Numbered from the stretch's first letter, positions 22,851-35,263 are shown. The stretch: DNA of 64,000 nucleotides from Coffea arabica (GCF_036785885.1 NC_092322.1:19552466-19616465); one strand, 5' to 3'. The notes: generated by a model from the letters alone, not told the origin. Translations and numbers: made by a program.

Positions 22851-25800
22851 ATTCATGATTGTTACCTCGTTTCATAATAAATCCATAATTTGACTACATG
22901 TGCGAAATGAATGGTTTCATAATGCTAGGATCGAAGTATTTGCTCACATTGCAGACAACGTAACTCAACAAGAGAAGCATCGGCGGTGGATTCACGACTT
23001 TTTTTTCAAAGGATGAAATAATTTTTGGATTCAACTCACAACCTACGGTTTTTTACTTTTTATTTTTTTTGGATAGAAGTACTTGTTACAGTAAGTTTAA
23101 TATGCGTGAACAAATTATTTTTCTTAATTTCTTTTAAAATTTTGTTCTTGCAGAGGAGGAGCAATTTAAGAAATAGGGAGGGGACAGAGAGATCAAAATA
23201 CAGGACCTCTAATTCCTAACTTCTCAACCTTAACTATTAGACCAAGGCCTCCTATGCATTCATGAACAAATTTATTGAACACTGTAAAAATAAAATAAAA
23301 AATTTTGATATAGCTTGTGATTTATGATCTATAGTAATTATCATGTTATCTAATTGTATGATTGCAAAATTGTTAATATTACTTAAAAGATACACTTTTT
23401 AACCTATCCAATAGTAGATAATCTGCACACACTTAAATTGTTAAATAATTGTTTGGTTCACCTATAATTCGTATGATTAGATATAAAATGCAGTTCAATG
23501 TTAAGTAAATAAGATTTATTAGAAAGAAATTAAAAAAATAGCATTATATTTTATTTCAAGGTTCTATTTTAGAAATAGTGAGGGCAAATATAAAAAATTT
23601 TAGTACATTTGGGGGAGACTAGTGGAGCTAGCTAGAATACTTTTGAAAAAATGAGGAGGCAAGAGTGAGGCAATGTTAAAAACTAAATTTTTATAAGTTA
23701 TTTTATTATTTTCAAAAATTGAGAGCATGCAATTATAGCTGTAGAGTAAAAGCAGCCCCATCTTCTTCTATCGTGACAAAATACTTCAAAACGTGAAGAC
23801 ATATTTTCAAGCTGTATATGTATAACGGAAAGAGATGGATTACATCCAACCCTAAAAACAGATGCAATTTTTCTATTTAAATTATAGAGAATGGAAATAT
23901 GTGTAATGAAAAGAAAAAAAAATTATGTTGACAAAAATATAAGCTCTTTCAAAATTTAAAAAAAAAAGGAAGAAGAAAAAGACTTTTCTTGAGGAGAGAA
24001 TTTTGATATGTGAGGTCACTTGTCAGAATGCATCATAAATTATAATAAAATCCTTTATGGAAAAACTAGTGATCCTTAATGTAAACTATCTATTTCAGTC
24101 TAAAAGAAGATCTTAATTTGATTGTCGTTAATTTCTCTAGAGGAAGAAACTGTTACAAAGCAAGACCAATTGGATAAAGAAGTGTAAACATTGCTCAACA
24201 AAATTGTCATCTAGTTTTTTTTTTTTATTTTTCATTCTGATCAGGTTGAACAGTTAAAATTGATCAAATTGTATGCAGTGAAAAGAGATGGACTACGTTG
24301 AACCCTATAAAAGTGATACAATTTTTCTGTACAAATTGTAGAGAACAGAGAGTTGTGTTATAAAAATTAAAAAAAAGGATTAAAAAAATATGATCTCTTT
24401 CATTGAAAAAAGTATTTTCTTGAAGACAGAAATTTGATATGTGAGTTCAAAGTCCATTATAAATTTTAACAAAATGATATATCTTCTATGCACTGACCGT
24501 GTATACACTAATGGGTCAAGATGCTTGCAATATCTACAAAATTTGATAATTAAATTCCAATTCAGATGATATGTCATTCATCCAAATCCATTAGTATATA
24601 CGCTCTCAGTGTGGAAAAGACTAATTCATAAAGATAACTATTGCACAAGTTTTTAGATGTTCTTTTCCTTTTGGCTTGATATCCAAAGCTATTTCTAGAT
24701 CCAATGCCAACGAAAATGGGCTGCAAAGAACAACAATACGCAAAGTGTACAAGACAACCGCTTGAGGCAAATTTTACCTTTCTTTTGCCACTCCCTTTAT
24801 CTGTTGACTAGCAGATAAATACCGTGCTTGCACATGGTGAGAAATTAAAATCACGCCGACGGTGACAAATAAAAATGTGCACACAATCATTTCCAAGCAT
24901 TTGACTTTTGTTAAGTTAAAAAAAAAAAAAAAAGAATGTAGTATGTTGTTTTTGTGAGTGTATTTTTAAACATGTGTGTTGTTTTGTTGGTCTCAAAATA
25001 AGATAAGATAGTAGTAAATTGCACCATGTAATTCATATGTCAAGGAAATTTCATATATTTTTTTTCAAGTTGAATTTACGTATTGTGGATAATTGTATCT
25101 AACATTTTATTTCCCTTTTCTAATAATTGTTCATAAAGAGGTCGAAGGCTTAATAATTCCAATAATATTTAATCCCTCATCCTGCAAAGTAATTTAAAAT
25201 AATTCCAAAGCATGACTTTTGCAGGATGAAAAACTGATCATCAGGAGTTTTAGAAGTCATAACCTCATGTAGCAGCCCCTCCTTCAAAATACGAATGCTT
25301 TTGAAAATGCACAGCAACTATAAGTATTGCAGAGTCCTTTCAAGACATTATTAAGTTTACCACATTCAGAAACAGTTCATGCTAACAACTATAAGTATAT
25401 AACTGAATGAAACCCAAGCATGTTTAGAAGACTTTAATTCCAGAAAATTCTAACACTAAATAAAAAATGCACAAAAAAATAAGACTTGCAGAACATCAAA
25501 ACATACAAGGAGTACGTAGCTATTGTATTAGAGTATTGCTGTGTTGATATTTACATGGCAAGAAAACCTATAAATAACCAAATTCACAAATATGAGTTTA
25601 AATTAGTATCAGAACACAACAGAAAAAATCTACTCAGATTGAAATTACTGAAGTAGTGGATTCCCAACTAAAAATTAGCGTCGGATTCTTACGAAATACG
25701 CAAGGAGATAATAGCAATGCTGTGGCTACATTCAAGGTTGCAATTTAGGAAGAAGCCACCTATAACTCAAAACCCGAAATATGAACTACATTCAAATGTC

Positions 25801-25900
25801 GAGTGACCCTACTGGAGAAAAATCTCTCCATTTTAGCTGCCACGTGTCAAGTAATAAAGGCTGCTATAGGACCCTTATTTATCTAGTAGGTAGATATAGA
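22851..25900. other. AT-rich intergenic DNA with one SINE (23150-23253)
   Basis: No gene, no RNA gene. Many homopolymer tracts. A diverged pair of segments (about 23870-24010 and 24295-24430) shares phrases such as TTGAGGAGAGAATTTTGATATGTGAG / TTGAAGACAGAAATTTGATATGTGAG in short blocks, so an old duplication is likely. Confidence 0.45.
23150..23253 (-). mobile_element. SINE copy 2 of the 22.2-kb family
   Basis: The minus strand reads AGGCCTTGGTCTAATAGTTA (box A-like) and later GAGGTCCTGTATTTTGATCT (box B-like), matching the head of the SINE at 22211. The 3' end is not sharply defined. Confidence 0.55.
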
Positions 25901-28110
25901 TATTTGTTGATTATAAAAAGAGGTTAAACTTGAAAAAAAGTATTATCGAGAAATTCGAATTTAAGATCTCTAATTTTGAGGTCTCAACTTTAGTTACTAA
26001 ATTAAGATCTTCTTAGCCGATTGCACTTAGATCTAATTTATAGATCTAATTTATGACACACGAGAATTCCATCATTTATTTATACGTGAAAGGCCTCTTA
26101 AAAGTAATACATAAAAGACCTCTTAAAACTAATACAATTTATAGAGATTTTTTGTAGGGATATTTTTTCTAGTTATTATTTGGGAAAAAAAAGAGCAAAA
26201 AACAAAATAGAAACACAATTATATATTTTATTATAAAAAGACAATAAACTCATTAAAAAATATTGTCGGTAAAAATTTTTTTTGTGATTATTATTATGCA
26301 TTGAAATCATAGCAATAGCATTCAAATATCAAAGTTGAATAAACCCCCCGCAAAAAAAAAAAGAGAAAAGGATATGAATTGTTAAAAAAAAAAACTCCAT
26401 CCAAGAGGTTAAAATAAAAATATAGATTGCACCTGTATCTATTTTTTTTTTCTAGCAGAGGATAGGTGGAACTTAAAAGGCAAATAAGGGACAAGGAGAT
26501 TTACACTTAGAACCCCTAATTTTTAGAATCTCAATTTTAACTACTAAACCAAGGCCTCAGCGATTGATTGCACCTCTGTTTCATTTATTTATACATGAAA
26601 GGCCTCTAAATAAAAGTAATAATCAAGATTGCAGCAGTACTACAATCATATATCAAGCTTATTTCTTTTCCTTAATTTGAAAAAGCGAAGGCCTTAATAA
26701 AACTTCAGGAACAAAAATTAATACAAACTTGTTGCAAAGTGGGTAAAAAAATTTGTGAATAATTTTTTCTTTAACTTATTATTAAAAATAGAAAGAAAAC
26801 AACTAAGTAATACAATTATATATTTTATTATAAAAAGCTCACAAAAAATTACAATTTAGACAAATAATCATGACAAAGATGCAGTAAAATGGGTAGTTAA
26901 AAATCTAGCATGAATTTTTTTTCTTAATCTATTATTAGAAAAAAAAGTAGTAATCAATACAGTAACACAATTGTATATTTTATCACACAAAAAAAGAATA
27001 AACGTGCACAAAAAATTCCGCACTAAAAAAAGGATGTCTTTTTCGATTATTATTGCATAAGCAGAAATAACAAAAAAAAAAGAATAAAATCCCACAAAAA
27101 ATAGAAAAAGATATCAATTGTATATTAAAAAAATGAAAAAGGTGTAAAAGAAAAGGAAAAATAACAACTCCATCTAGCAAGGGGAAAAACAGGATCCTAT
27201 CTGTATAAAAATCTAATTTGTAAGATACACGCGAACATCATAATTCATACAAAAAAAAAAAAGAGAAAACATTTCAAAAGCAATGTAGCACCACAATTAT
27301 ATCATCATTTATGATTTACATTTACATAAAAAAGGTAAGAACTCTAGTAGCAGCGCAACTATTATTACTACCTATGAAAGCTAAATAACAGTAATAAACA
27401 TAATATACTAATAGTAATATAATAATAAACGTAACAATCTGGTAAGCAACTTAACAGCAACAAAGTTTTTGGAAAAAAAAAAAAGGAAGCATTCCATCCA
27501 AAAAGGAAAAGTACCACGTAATAATAAAGAATTTTCGCAGGCGCAATTTCTTTGGCAAACTATTTTTCAAGAAAAAGGAGAAAACTACATAATAGCACAA
27601 TTGCATATTCTATTATAATAACAAAATATTATAAAAAACAATAACCTTGAGAAAAAATATTGTCGGTAAAAAAAAAAAATCAACATGAGATTGAAAGTTA
27701 GGATACTTAATTTCTGCACCCTTATCTTTAGTTACTAAACTAGGACGTCGTCAGCTGATTACATCTATATTTAACTCATAACACACGCGAATTCCATTAT
27801 TCAATCATACCTAAAAGGTCCTTTATTCCATGATTCGCAAGAGTAATTTTTTTTGACAACTTATTATTCAGGAAAAAGGAGAAAATAACATAATGGTACA
27901 ACTGAATATTCTAATAATAATAATAATAAATTAATAATAATATGGCAAGCAATTTAATAGCAAGAGAATTTGGGGGAAAAAAGGAGAACAAAACCAATAT
28001 AAGAAATGTAGCAACACCACAAAAATATATATTCTAATACAAATAATACAGTACTAATAATAACAGTAATACACATAATACAAAAATAATAACATGGCAA
28101 GCAATTAAAT
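25900..28110. repeat. Decayed repeat array with embedded SINE heads
   Basis: The phrase ACAATTATATATTTTATTATAA recurs in diverged form near 26214, 26813, 26965, 27597, 27900 and 28022. A second phrase, GGCAAGCAATTTAATAGCA, recurs near 27440, 27948 and 28096. A third, CACGCGAATTCCAT or similar, occurs near 26060, 27230 and 27785. Three minus-strand SINE heads lie within it: about 25930-26020, 26490-26560 and 27690-27755. Spacing is irregular, so this looks like repeated insertion and local duplication, not a simple satellite. Confidence 0.55.
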
Positions 28111-28738
28111 AGCAGCAGAGTTCCGGGGAACAAAGGGGAAAAAGAAGAGGAGGGAAAAAATCCAGCACCACAACAAATATAATATCACAAGAAGAAAAAT
28201 AAAAAGAAGAAAACAAAAAGAACCATTCCATCCAAAAAAAGCAACTTCAAATCCACAATGCACGTGACTTGAGCATGCAGGAGGACGACCACCAACTAAT
28301 TTAAGGGATTTGGACATCATCTTTTTAAGTTGAATTAATCCTACCAGATATGCATTGTAGGAGACGGAAAGGAGCCCAAGTCTCTAATCTCTTCTTAATA
28401 TTTGTTGCAAAAAAAAAAAATAGATGTTTTAACATATTAATTAATTGAGTGTATGGTTCTTTGTCGAGGAAAAAGAGAAGCAATTAAAAAGTCTGTACTA
28501 CTCTGACCGAAATACAAAGAAGCAAAAGTGTATCTTGCATATAGGCTTGTGCTTAGCTGACTATATGCATCATATCAATCTGTAGCAGAATTTAAAAGAA
28601 AAAAAAAGAACTGAGATTTTATGGCTGGAAGCATCAAGTCAAACAAAAAGGGCCAAAAAAAAAAAAAAAAGGAAGCTTTTCAAGAAACTTGAATTAGACT
28701 CCTTGTGAGGAGATTGACTCTGTTTCCGAGGAACTTGA
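28111..28738. other. 3' flank of the NLR gene
   Basis: No gene seen. AT-rich, with A-runs at about 28411-28422 and 28652-28668. It presumably contains the 3' untranslated region of the adjacent minus-strand resistance gene. Confidence 0.5.
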
Positions 28739-31700
28739 CTATTCTTCTTCTTCTTCTTCTTCTTCGCTGGAACTCCATGGATCTTCAATTAAGATCTTTA
28801 GAACCTCATTTCCCATATCTATCTGTTCTTGTTGAATTTGCTTCACTGAACTTGCAACAGACTCAAGACACCCTCTCACCTCAATCATTTCAAGAGTCGG
28901 ACATTCCCCTAAACAAGAAGGCACCTCTTCCATCATCCAACAATTGTGCACAATCAATTTCTCAAGACGGGGAAAATTATCAGAAGATGCAGCCCAGCTG
29001 CGAAAGTCCCGCAAGTTTGACAATTTCAAGACTCGGAGCTTAGGGAACTCCCCTTGTTTCATTTCCCATTCTTTCCCAAAGAAGGGGTCATCGACTAATT
29101 TAAGCACTTCAAGTTTGGGCAACTTTCCAATTGTTGAGATTTCACTCCATGGCTGCTCATTTTGTTTTAGAGTCAGCTTCTTCAAATTCAACGGGAATTT
29201 AAATCTAGTCGACTCAAAGCAACGCAGAGTAAGTGATTCTAGTCGACTCAAGCAGTCAAACACGAGAATCCCATCTCCAGTACATTTTTCTCTTGATGCC
29301 GTCTTCGTACATCTTAGCCTGCAGATGTTTGGTAACTTTGTCAGTATCTTTTGCAAGCTTTGAGAGGAGGGATCAATGGCAAGGCTTAAAGTGTCTAAAT
29401 GAAATAAGCCTGGGCATTCTTCAAGATTTTCAACAGGAAAAATGAAACCAGCATAGGGATATGTAGTCCATAGATGCCTCAATGTCTTAATGTTCCAGAT
29501 AGCCTTGGGTAACAAACAATGAATGCCGTTTCCTCGTAGCAGAAAAGTTTGTAACCTTGAGAGGTTAGCTATTGCAGCTGGGATGAATTTTACTCCTCTA
29601 GTACGAAGAGCTAAGTATCTCAAGTGAGCAAGCAAAAATACTTCCATAGGCAAATATGCATGAAACACCAATTCCCCCAAATCCAACACTCTAAGAAGTT
29701 TAGGTAACCAAAACCCCAAATCATCCTCATTAAACAATAATAAACTGCGTACATAGGGAAATTCTAGCAGTGACTCCCAAATCATCAAATTCCTGGCATT
29801 TCGATCACAAACTCTGAGGGGGTTGCTTGGGCCAGTATGATCATTCCGACTATGCAAAACATGTAGAAAGTTTTCTTCTTTGGCTTTTTTCACACAAAAC
29901 TCATGTACTAAATCATGTAGTCGGCAGGCTTTAGCGCCACCCATACTTCTTTGTTCAGAAACCATAACTAAACTTCTATCAACCAGATCCTTCAAATAGT
30001 CATCTGCCACATCCTCAAATCTCATTCCTTCAGTCTTTCGCACAAATCCTTCAGAGATCCAGAGCCAAAACAACCTTCGGACAGGAATGTTTTCGTCTTC
30101 TTGAAATGCACTGAAGTAAAGAAGGCATGGTTTCAAATCATCCGATAAATGATTGTAACTCAGCTCAAGCGTCATCATGCAGTATTCATCATTAAGGACA
30201 ATACTGGAAGTTAGACTCTTTGCAACTTCTTCCCAGCAGTCTTCTGCAGTATTAGCAAGAATTCCAGCAGTGAGGACAACTGTGAGAGGTAAGCCCCTAC
30301 ATAATTTTGCTATTTGAGATCCAACTTTACCTAGTGTCGGAGGAAAACCTTCTTTTCCAAATACCTTTTTCTGCAGCAATTTACAACTCTCTTCGTCAGT
30401 AAGGTGGCGGAGATGGTGAGCCATGCTATCAGGTTTGAATTGCAATTGAATTCTGCTAGTGAAGAGAATCCTACTTCCATTGGCATCATCGGGTAATGAA
30501 CTTTTGACCAAATTCCATGCCTTGATCTCCCACACATCATCCAAAAAAATGAGATACCTATTTCTCTTTAAAAGCTTGAACAGCTTGGGAGCCAAATCAC
30601 TTTCATCCATCTCAAGATATTCATCAGGACTTCTAGAAGAAATACTGCATAAAAGCTGAACTAACAAACTGTGCATGCTATACACTTGAGAAACAGTACA
30701 CCGAGCAAGGATATGAAAGTGGCTCAAAATTAATGGATCATTGCAAACTCTATTGGCCAATATTGTCTTACCAAGTCCAGCCATACCCACAATTGAAACA
30801 AAATCCAACAGCTTTGAACCCCTGGTAAGACTGTGAATAATTGTCTTTATCTCATCATCAAGACCCACCAGAACTTCATTCAACACTGGGATGCTACGTC
30901 TTGACTCAATGCGGAAAGATTTCTGGTTAGTTCTCTGAGCTCCGCAGTCATGCCTCGTGCTATGATAGGTTTCACGGGCCTCAGTCCTCAAAAGCTGGAT
31001 ATCTCTGGCAACTCTTCTCAAATATTCATGTTTATCACCAACCACGATAGAGTCAATGACAAACTCTGCCCAGTGTGCAACCTCCATAATCCGACTCCAA
31101 AGAGCTTGGAGTTTTCCATTCCCGTTGCGCTGGTCTGCTATCTTGACAAGGAAAGATCTTAAGAATACGAGATCTTCTAGGACTGTGCGGATTTGATCTT
31201 TCGGGAATGCAATTGAATCATCAGCCTCATTACAACTTTCTAGTTCCTTCAGATTTTCAAGGAGAAAATCCATAGAGCCCAACTCATTGGTCCTAGGAAA
31301 ACCAAATCCTGATACTGACGTTACTGGATCGGTAACTTCTGCCCTAATAAACTTGAGCACTTTAAGCAAATGAAAAAGAGCAAGATCAGTTTCCTTGGCC
31401 AAGCCTTTTTGGATTTGATTCACGGAAAGAGAGAAAATTACAACTGCTGCATCACAGGCCACAACTCCAATAAGATTCTTCATTTCAAGGCACAGCTCTT
31501 TGAACTTCTCCTGGTGCCTGAGGAGGACTGTCAGGAATCTTAGCCCCTCGAGGAGCTCTAGCATTTGATTCATAATCGGAGCCAGAGTAATAGTACAAGA
31601 TTTCAGCAGCTGCGTAATACTGGGAACGAGATGATCCATAAAGTCAGCTATTAGATGCCTATTTTTCACCAGATCTGAAATGTCTGATGATCTTGATAAC

Positions 31701-32464
31701 TTTGCAGCAGTCAAGACATGGATGTAAGTTTCCCGGACCTGGGGATCACTAGGATTAATCATCTCATCTATTAGTCGATATATTTGACGTGTTGTTTGAT
31801 CCCATACTTCATTATCTGTGGGACAGTAACATGTAGAAGACAGAAGTAATGCATTGATAGCCATCACTTCAGCGTGAATCAAGAGATCTATCAGTTGCTG
31901 ACCCTTGACACCGCGAAGCACGGCCAAGAGAACGAAGCTTTTCAAGAACATTAGCTTCTTTCCAAGGCATTTGAAATGGAATCTATTCATTTTCGCCAGA
32001 GTCTTTAAAACCGAATCAATGAAATCAATAACTAGCTCTGGATCTCGCAGCCAGTAACAGTCCAGCAGAAAGTTGATGCACGATTCGTTGATATCTGTTT
32101 CGAAAAACAACTCGATTGCTTCCAAGAATATGGTGAGCTCACCTTCAATATGAGCCCAATCAGGCGAACGAGAATGAATCAAGTATTCGCTGCAAGCAAA
32201 TTCAAGACCTTCCATTCTCCTGATAATCAGATCTTGAATTCTGGAAGACGTAACATCCTTCTCCTCCTCATCTTGTTCCAAACAGGTTTCATCGTTCCTC
32301 CTTCTACACTTTGTCAGGTACAGATCAAAGCTTTGTAATACTCTCACCTCCTTCTCCAGCTCACGGATAGCAGAACCCCGATAAGGTAATGTCTTATTGA
32401 TCCAGCCCAGATAATCGAGAGCGAGCTCAAAGCAACTACGGCTACTGCTGCAGGATATCTCCAT
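28739..32464 (-). CDS. R1-like NB-ARC-LRR disease resistance protein
   Basis: A single uninterrupted ORF of 1241 residues. I take the ATG at 32464 (MEISCSSSRSCFELALDYLG); the ORF opens 18 bases earlier only at a GTG. Residues 1-530 form the long helical N-terminal extension and coiled coil found in R1-like late-blight proteins. NB-ARC follows: P-loop GMAGLGKT (about residue 560), kinase-2 FLDDVW (about 640), GSRILFTSR, GLPL (about 722), and LHDLV in place of MHD (about 846). Irregular leucine-rich repeats fill residues 930-1220. Family members are intracellular receptors that sense pathogen effectors and trigger hypersensitive cell death. Family length (about 1250-1300) fits. The C-terminus ends in eight Glu from a GAA microsatellite. 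It looks intact; expression is not shown. Confidence 0.93.
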   Translation of the reverse strand: MEISCSSSRSCFELALDYLGWINKTLPYRGSAIRELEKEVRVLQSFDLYLTKCRRRNDETCLEQDEEEKDVTSSRIQDLIIRRMEGLEFACSEYLIHSRSPDWAHIEGELTIFLEAIELFFETDINESCINFLLDCYWLRDPELVIDFIDSVLKTLAKMNRFHFKCLGKKLMFLKSFVLLAVLRGVKGQQLIDLLIHAEVMAINALLLSSTCYCPTDNEVWDQTTRQIYRLIDEMINPSDPQVRETYIHVLTAAKLSRSSDISDLVKNRHLIADFMDHLVPSITQLLKSCTITLAPIMNQMLELLEGLRFLTVLLRHQEKFKELCLEMKNLIGVVACDAAVVIFSLSVNQIQKGLAKETDLALFHLLKVLKFIRAEVTDPVTSVSGFGFPRTNELGSMDFLLENLKELESCNEADDSIAFPKDQIRTVLEDLVFLRSFLVKIADQRNGNGKLQALWSRIMEVAHWAEFVIDSIVVGDKHEYLRRVARDIQLLRTEARETYHSTRHDCGAQRTNQKSFRIESRRSIPVLNEVLVGLDDEIKTIIHSLTRGSKLLDFVSIVGMAGLGKTILANRVCNDPLILSHFHILARCTVSQVYSMHSLLVQLLCSISSRSPDEYLEMDESDLAPKLFKLLKRNRYLIFLDDVWEIKAWNLVKSSLPDDANGSRILFTSRIQLQFKPDSMAHHLRHLTDEESCKLLQKKVFGKEGFPPTLGKVGSQIAKLCRGLPLTVVLTAGILANTAEDCWEEVAKSLTSSIVLNDEYCMMTLELSYNHLSDDLKPCLLYFSAFQEDENIPVRRLFWLWISEGFVRKTEGMRFEDVADDYLKDLVDRSLVMVSEQRSMGGAKACRLHDLVHEFCVKKAKEENFLHVLHSRNDHTGPSNPLRVCDRNARNLMIWESLLEFPYVRSLLLFNEDDLGFWLPKLLRVLDLGELVFHAYLPMEVFLLAHLRYLALRTRGVKFIPAAIANLSRLQTFLLRGNGIHCLLPKAIWNIKTLRHLWTTYPYAGFIFPVENLEECPGLFHLDTLSLAIDPSSQSLQKILTKLPNICRLRCTKTASREKCTGDGILVFDCLSRLESLTLRCFESTRFKFPLNLKKLTLKQNEQPWSEISTIGKLPKLEVLKLVDDPFFGKEWEMKQGEFPKLRVLKLSNLRDFRSWAASSDNFPRLEKLIVHNCWMMEEVPSCLGECPTLEMIEVRGCLESVASSVKQIQQEQIDMGNEVLKILIEDPWSSSEEEEEEEE
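28742..28765 (-). repeat. (GAA)8 coding microsatellite at the NLR C-terminus
   Basis: Eight TTC triplets on the plus strand encode Glu x8 immediately before the stop. Slippage here changes only tail length. Confidence 0.85.
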
Positions 32465-32880
32465 TGTTGTACCTCTATTCACTCTGAGATCAAATCTGTA
32501 TCTTGAATAAACTTTAGTTCAAGGCTTCAAGCCTTCGAGGTTTACAACTTTGTCATGACCAGAAGATAGTCAAATATATTGTAGGCGAGACTTTTCCTTC
32601 TTTTCCCGTTGCAAGCCGCGAGACCTCTAGGGCGACCCCACGGTCCCCACCTGCTTCTCCAGCTCACAGACCTCTTGTCGTGTCCTGCTTCCTTGTTGAC
32701 AGAGACATTTAGGGTCCCCACGCCAGAGCCTAAGCGAGATAGCTATTGTCTACTTTCGGCCCAAAGTGCATTTCGTAATAATGGGTCCTAAAGCAGTAAA
32801 TGGTTGTAATGGTACGATAAGTGTAGCATTGGTTTCGATACTACAGCAGTAAATGGTAGTAATTTTACCAGAATGTAAAC
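32465..32880. other. 5' flank of the NLR gene
   Basis: Probable promoter and 5' leader of the minus-strand NLR. No unambiguous TATA box was found. More GC-rich than the surroundings at 32600-32720. A 60-codon ORF here has no recognisable domain. Confidence 0.4.
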
Positions 32881-32914
32881 ACCATAGTCACAATTCTTAT
32901 AAATCACATTCATT

Positions 32915-33300
32915 TGCGATCCTACCAATTTCGAAACAGATCATCTACAAAAAAAAAAAAGAAAAAAAAAAGCATTCTAAATCATGACATTTCTTCCCAA
33001 GTGATAGACACAGAAATGAGAATCCCTAAAAATGCAAGAATCCCTAAAAATGCAAAGAGGTGGGTTATCTATTAATTTATTTCTGTTGCTTAAATCATAT
33101 ATGGCTTAGTATACAATTTTTTAGAATTTTTTAAATCCTACCAATTTAGAAAAAAGTTTACCTAGAAAAAGTGACTTTAAATCACGAAATTTTTAAACAA
33201 TAAATACAAATGCTGGAACTCATAAACTCGCAAGAAAATGGTTTATTCATTAGTTTGTTTCTATCGCTTAAATCGTATATGGTTCAGTATAAGATTTTCT
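32915..33300. repeat. Diverged tandem duplication of about 180-220 bases
   Basis: The phrases ATCCTACCAATTT (32921 and 33136), TAAATCATGACATTT / TAAATCACGAAATTT (32978 and 33178) and TTAAATCATATATGGCTTAGTA / TTAAATCGTATATGGTTCAGTA (33090 and 33268) occur in the same order twice. No coding content. Confidence 0.65.
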
Positions 33301-34121
33301 CCTTAAAAATATGATGAACTTTAATTGTGATTCTCTTGTCAAAAGAAATTGATTGTTCTTTGAACTATTGTATAGGAGGGCAGAAAAAACCATAGCAATT
33401 AGCTAGCATAAAGCCATCAGTAAGACTATATTGTTGCTAAAATCATTTTGGGACAAGAGTTTGCTAGTAAACTAATAGTCATAACAACCAAAAATCGCCC
33501 TTTTTTAATGAAAAATCACCTTGCCTGATATTATGATATTAGCCCAACATTTGAATTTTCCAACTGAAAACATGAAAATTGAAGAAATATAGCGTCCCCT
33601 TAGAAAAGGTATTTGCCAACCACCTTAAATTAGTAATCCAAATTTCAGGCTTCTAAAGTCTTCCAGATATATTGCCCATTTTTAGCTTTCTTTCGACAAT
33701 GTGCTTCAATACTTCAAAGTAAAACAATACGAAGATAACAAGAAATAACATGCCCAAAAGGTAAATCATCCGATCTACCTCTTCCAAGTAGAAAATATCA
33801 TCTAGACTCTCAACCTGCAACTGCTGTGCTGGCAGCAATAATATTTTGCTGGCTCGTGAATGCCAACTTTAGGAAGTTCTCTGCTCCATTAAGGAAGTTG
33901 ATCGCATAAAAGACAGAAGCCGAGGCTATGAGAATTCACCTAAACTTGTCAAAGACCAAGACATATTTGTCCATAGAGGCACCAAGAGGAGGATTTGTAT
34001 GGTAAAATTTTGGAAAAGTACAAATCTTCCTCAAACACCAAAAATTGAGGCTTAAAGTTCCTTCAAGTGTTGGAAAAGTCTACAGTGAGGAAGAGTTACC
34101 ATAAGTCACAAATGAGTGACT
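33301..34121. other. Intergenic DNA, no gene seen
   Basis: A short ORF at 33653-33838 (minus) has one hydrophobic segment but no recognisable family. Nothing else seen. Confidence 0.45.
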
Positions 34122-34129
34122 AATGTAAT

Positions 34130-34658
34130 TAGGGCTGTCAACGGGCCGGGTCCGGGCCGGAATTCATTATTCCGGACCCGGACCCGAATTACTATGCCGG
34201 ATCCGGACCCGACCCGTTTACCCGACATGTCTTTTATTCTACGTTCCGGATTCGGATCCGGCGGTCCCGGATCCGGATCCGGGTCTACCCGAACAAATTT
34301 ACCAAATTTTATAATTTCTAATAAAAATGAGAAAAAAATATACTTGTAAACTAATTTCTAACTAATGCAAAGAAAAAATCAAATAAGAAAAGAAATCAAA
34401 TTAACTTTATTAAAATACATCACCCTAATCAAATTATATTGATAAATATATATTTTTTAAATTATTAATTCATTTATATCCGGATCCGGGTCTAATACGG
34501 GCCGGAATACTATATTCCGTATCCGACCCGTTTTTTTGTTTGACAAAACGGATCCGAATCCGGATCCGGGAAACGGAATTAAATCCCTACCCATACTCGC
34601 AATAATTTCACGAATCCGGTCCGGATCCGGGTCTAGACCCGACCCGTTGACAGGCCTA
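34130..34658. mobile_element. hAT-type MITE, copy 1
   Basis: A 529-base element with terminal inverted repeats TAGGGCTGTCAACGGG and (complement of the right end) TAGGCCTGTCAACGGG. It is flanked by an exact 8-bp duplication AATGTAAT (34122-34129 and 34659-34666). 8-bp duplications and TAG...CTA ends are features of hAT elements. The ends are packed with CCGGATCCGG palindromes, the middle is AT-rich, and there is no transposase, so it is non-autonomous. Confidence 0.9.
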
Positions 34659-34920
34659 AATGTAATACGACATGTAGGTTTTAATAAGCTATTATAAGTT
34701 TCACTTGGGACAAAGTTGTGGCAGTAAATTGTGTATAACCAATAGTAAGTTTTTGTATAAAAGAAATGAATTTCACAGTTTCTGTAACTAACTCTTTAAA
34801 TAACAATCTTATTAAATTTTTAGTATCACTTTTGGTCCAAATCTTTTCATTTTTTATATAAAACATATCTTACTAATTTTCAAGCGAAACTTACCGTTTG
34901 TTCAAACACAGAAGTTATTA

Positions 34921-35263
34921 CTTTCAACGAAGAAATCAGAATTAAATTACTAACCCTTAATCCCAGGTAAACCTCAAAAGCCGGCAACTCTTGAGGCCAC
35001 CCAAGGAACTAATAACCTAACCCTTAACCCCCCCCTTTGATCGATGTGGGATTCTTGTGGTAAGGGCAGAGAGGCCTCTGCTACTAAAGGTGTACCAACC
35101 CCCAAGATACTCAGAAACCTCACCACTCGTTTCTTTTTCTTTCAACGAAGAAATCAGAATTAAATTACTAATTCTTAATTCCAGGTAAACCTCAAAAACC
35201 GGCAACTCTTGAGGTCACCCAGGGGACTAATAACCTAATCCTTAACCTCCCCTTTGATCGATG
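34921..35263. repeat. Direct duplication, two units 218 bases apart
   Basis: Segments 34921-35046 and 35139-35263 both start CTTTCAACGAAGAAATCAG and end CTTTGATCGATGT, with about ten differences. The phrase AGAAGTTATTACTT flanks the unit on the outer sides (about 34911 and 35277). Confidence 0.8.
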
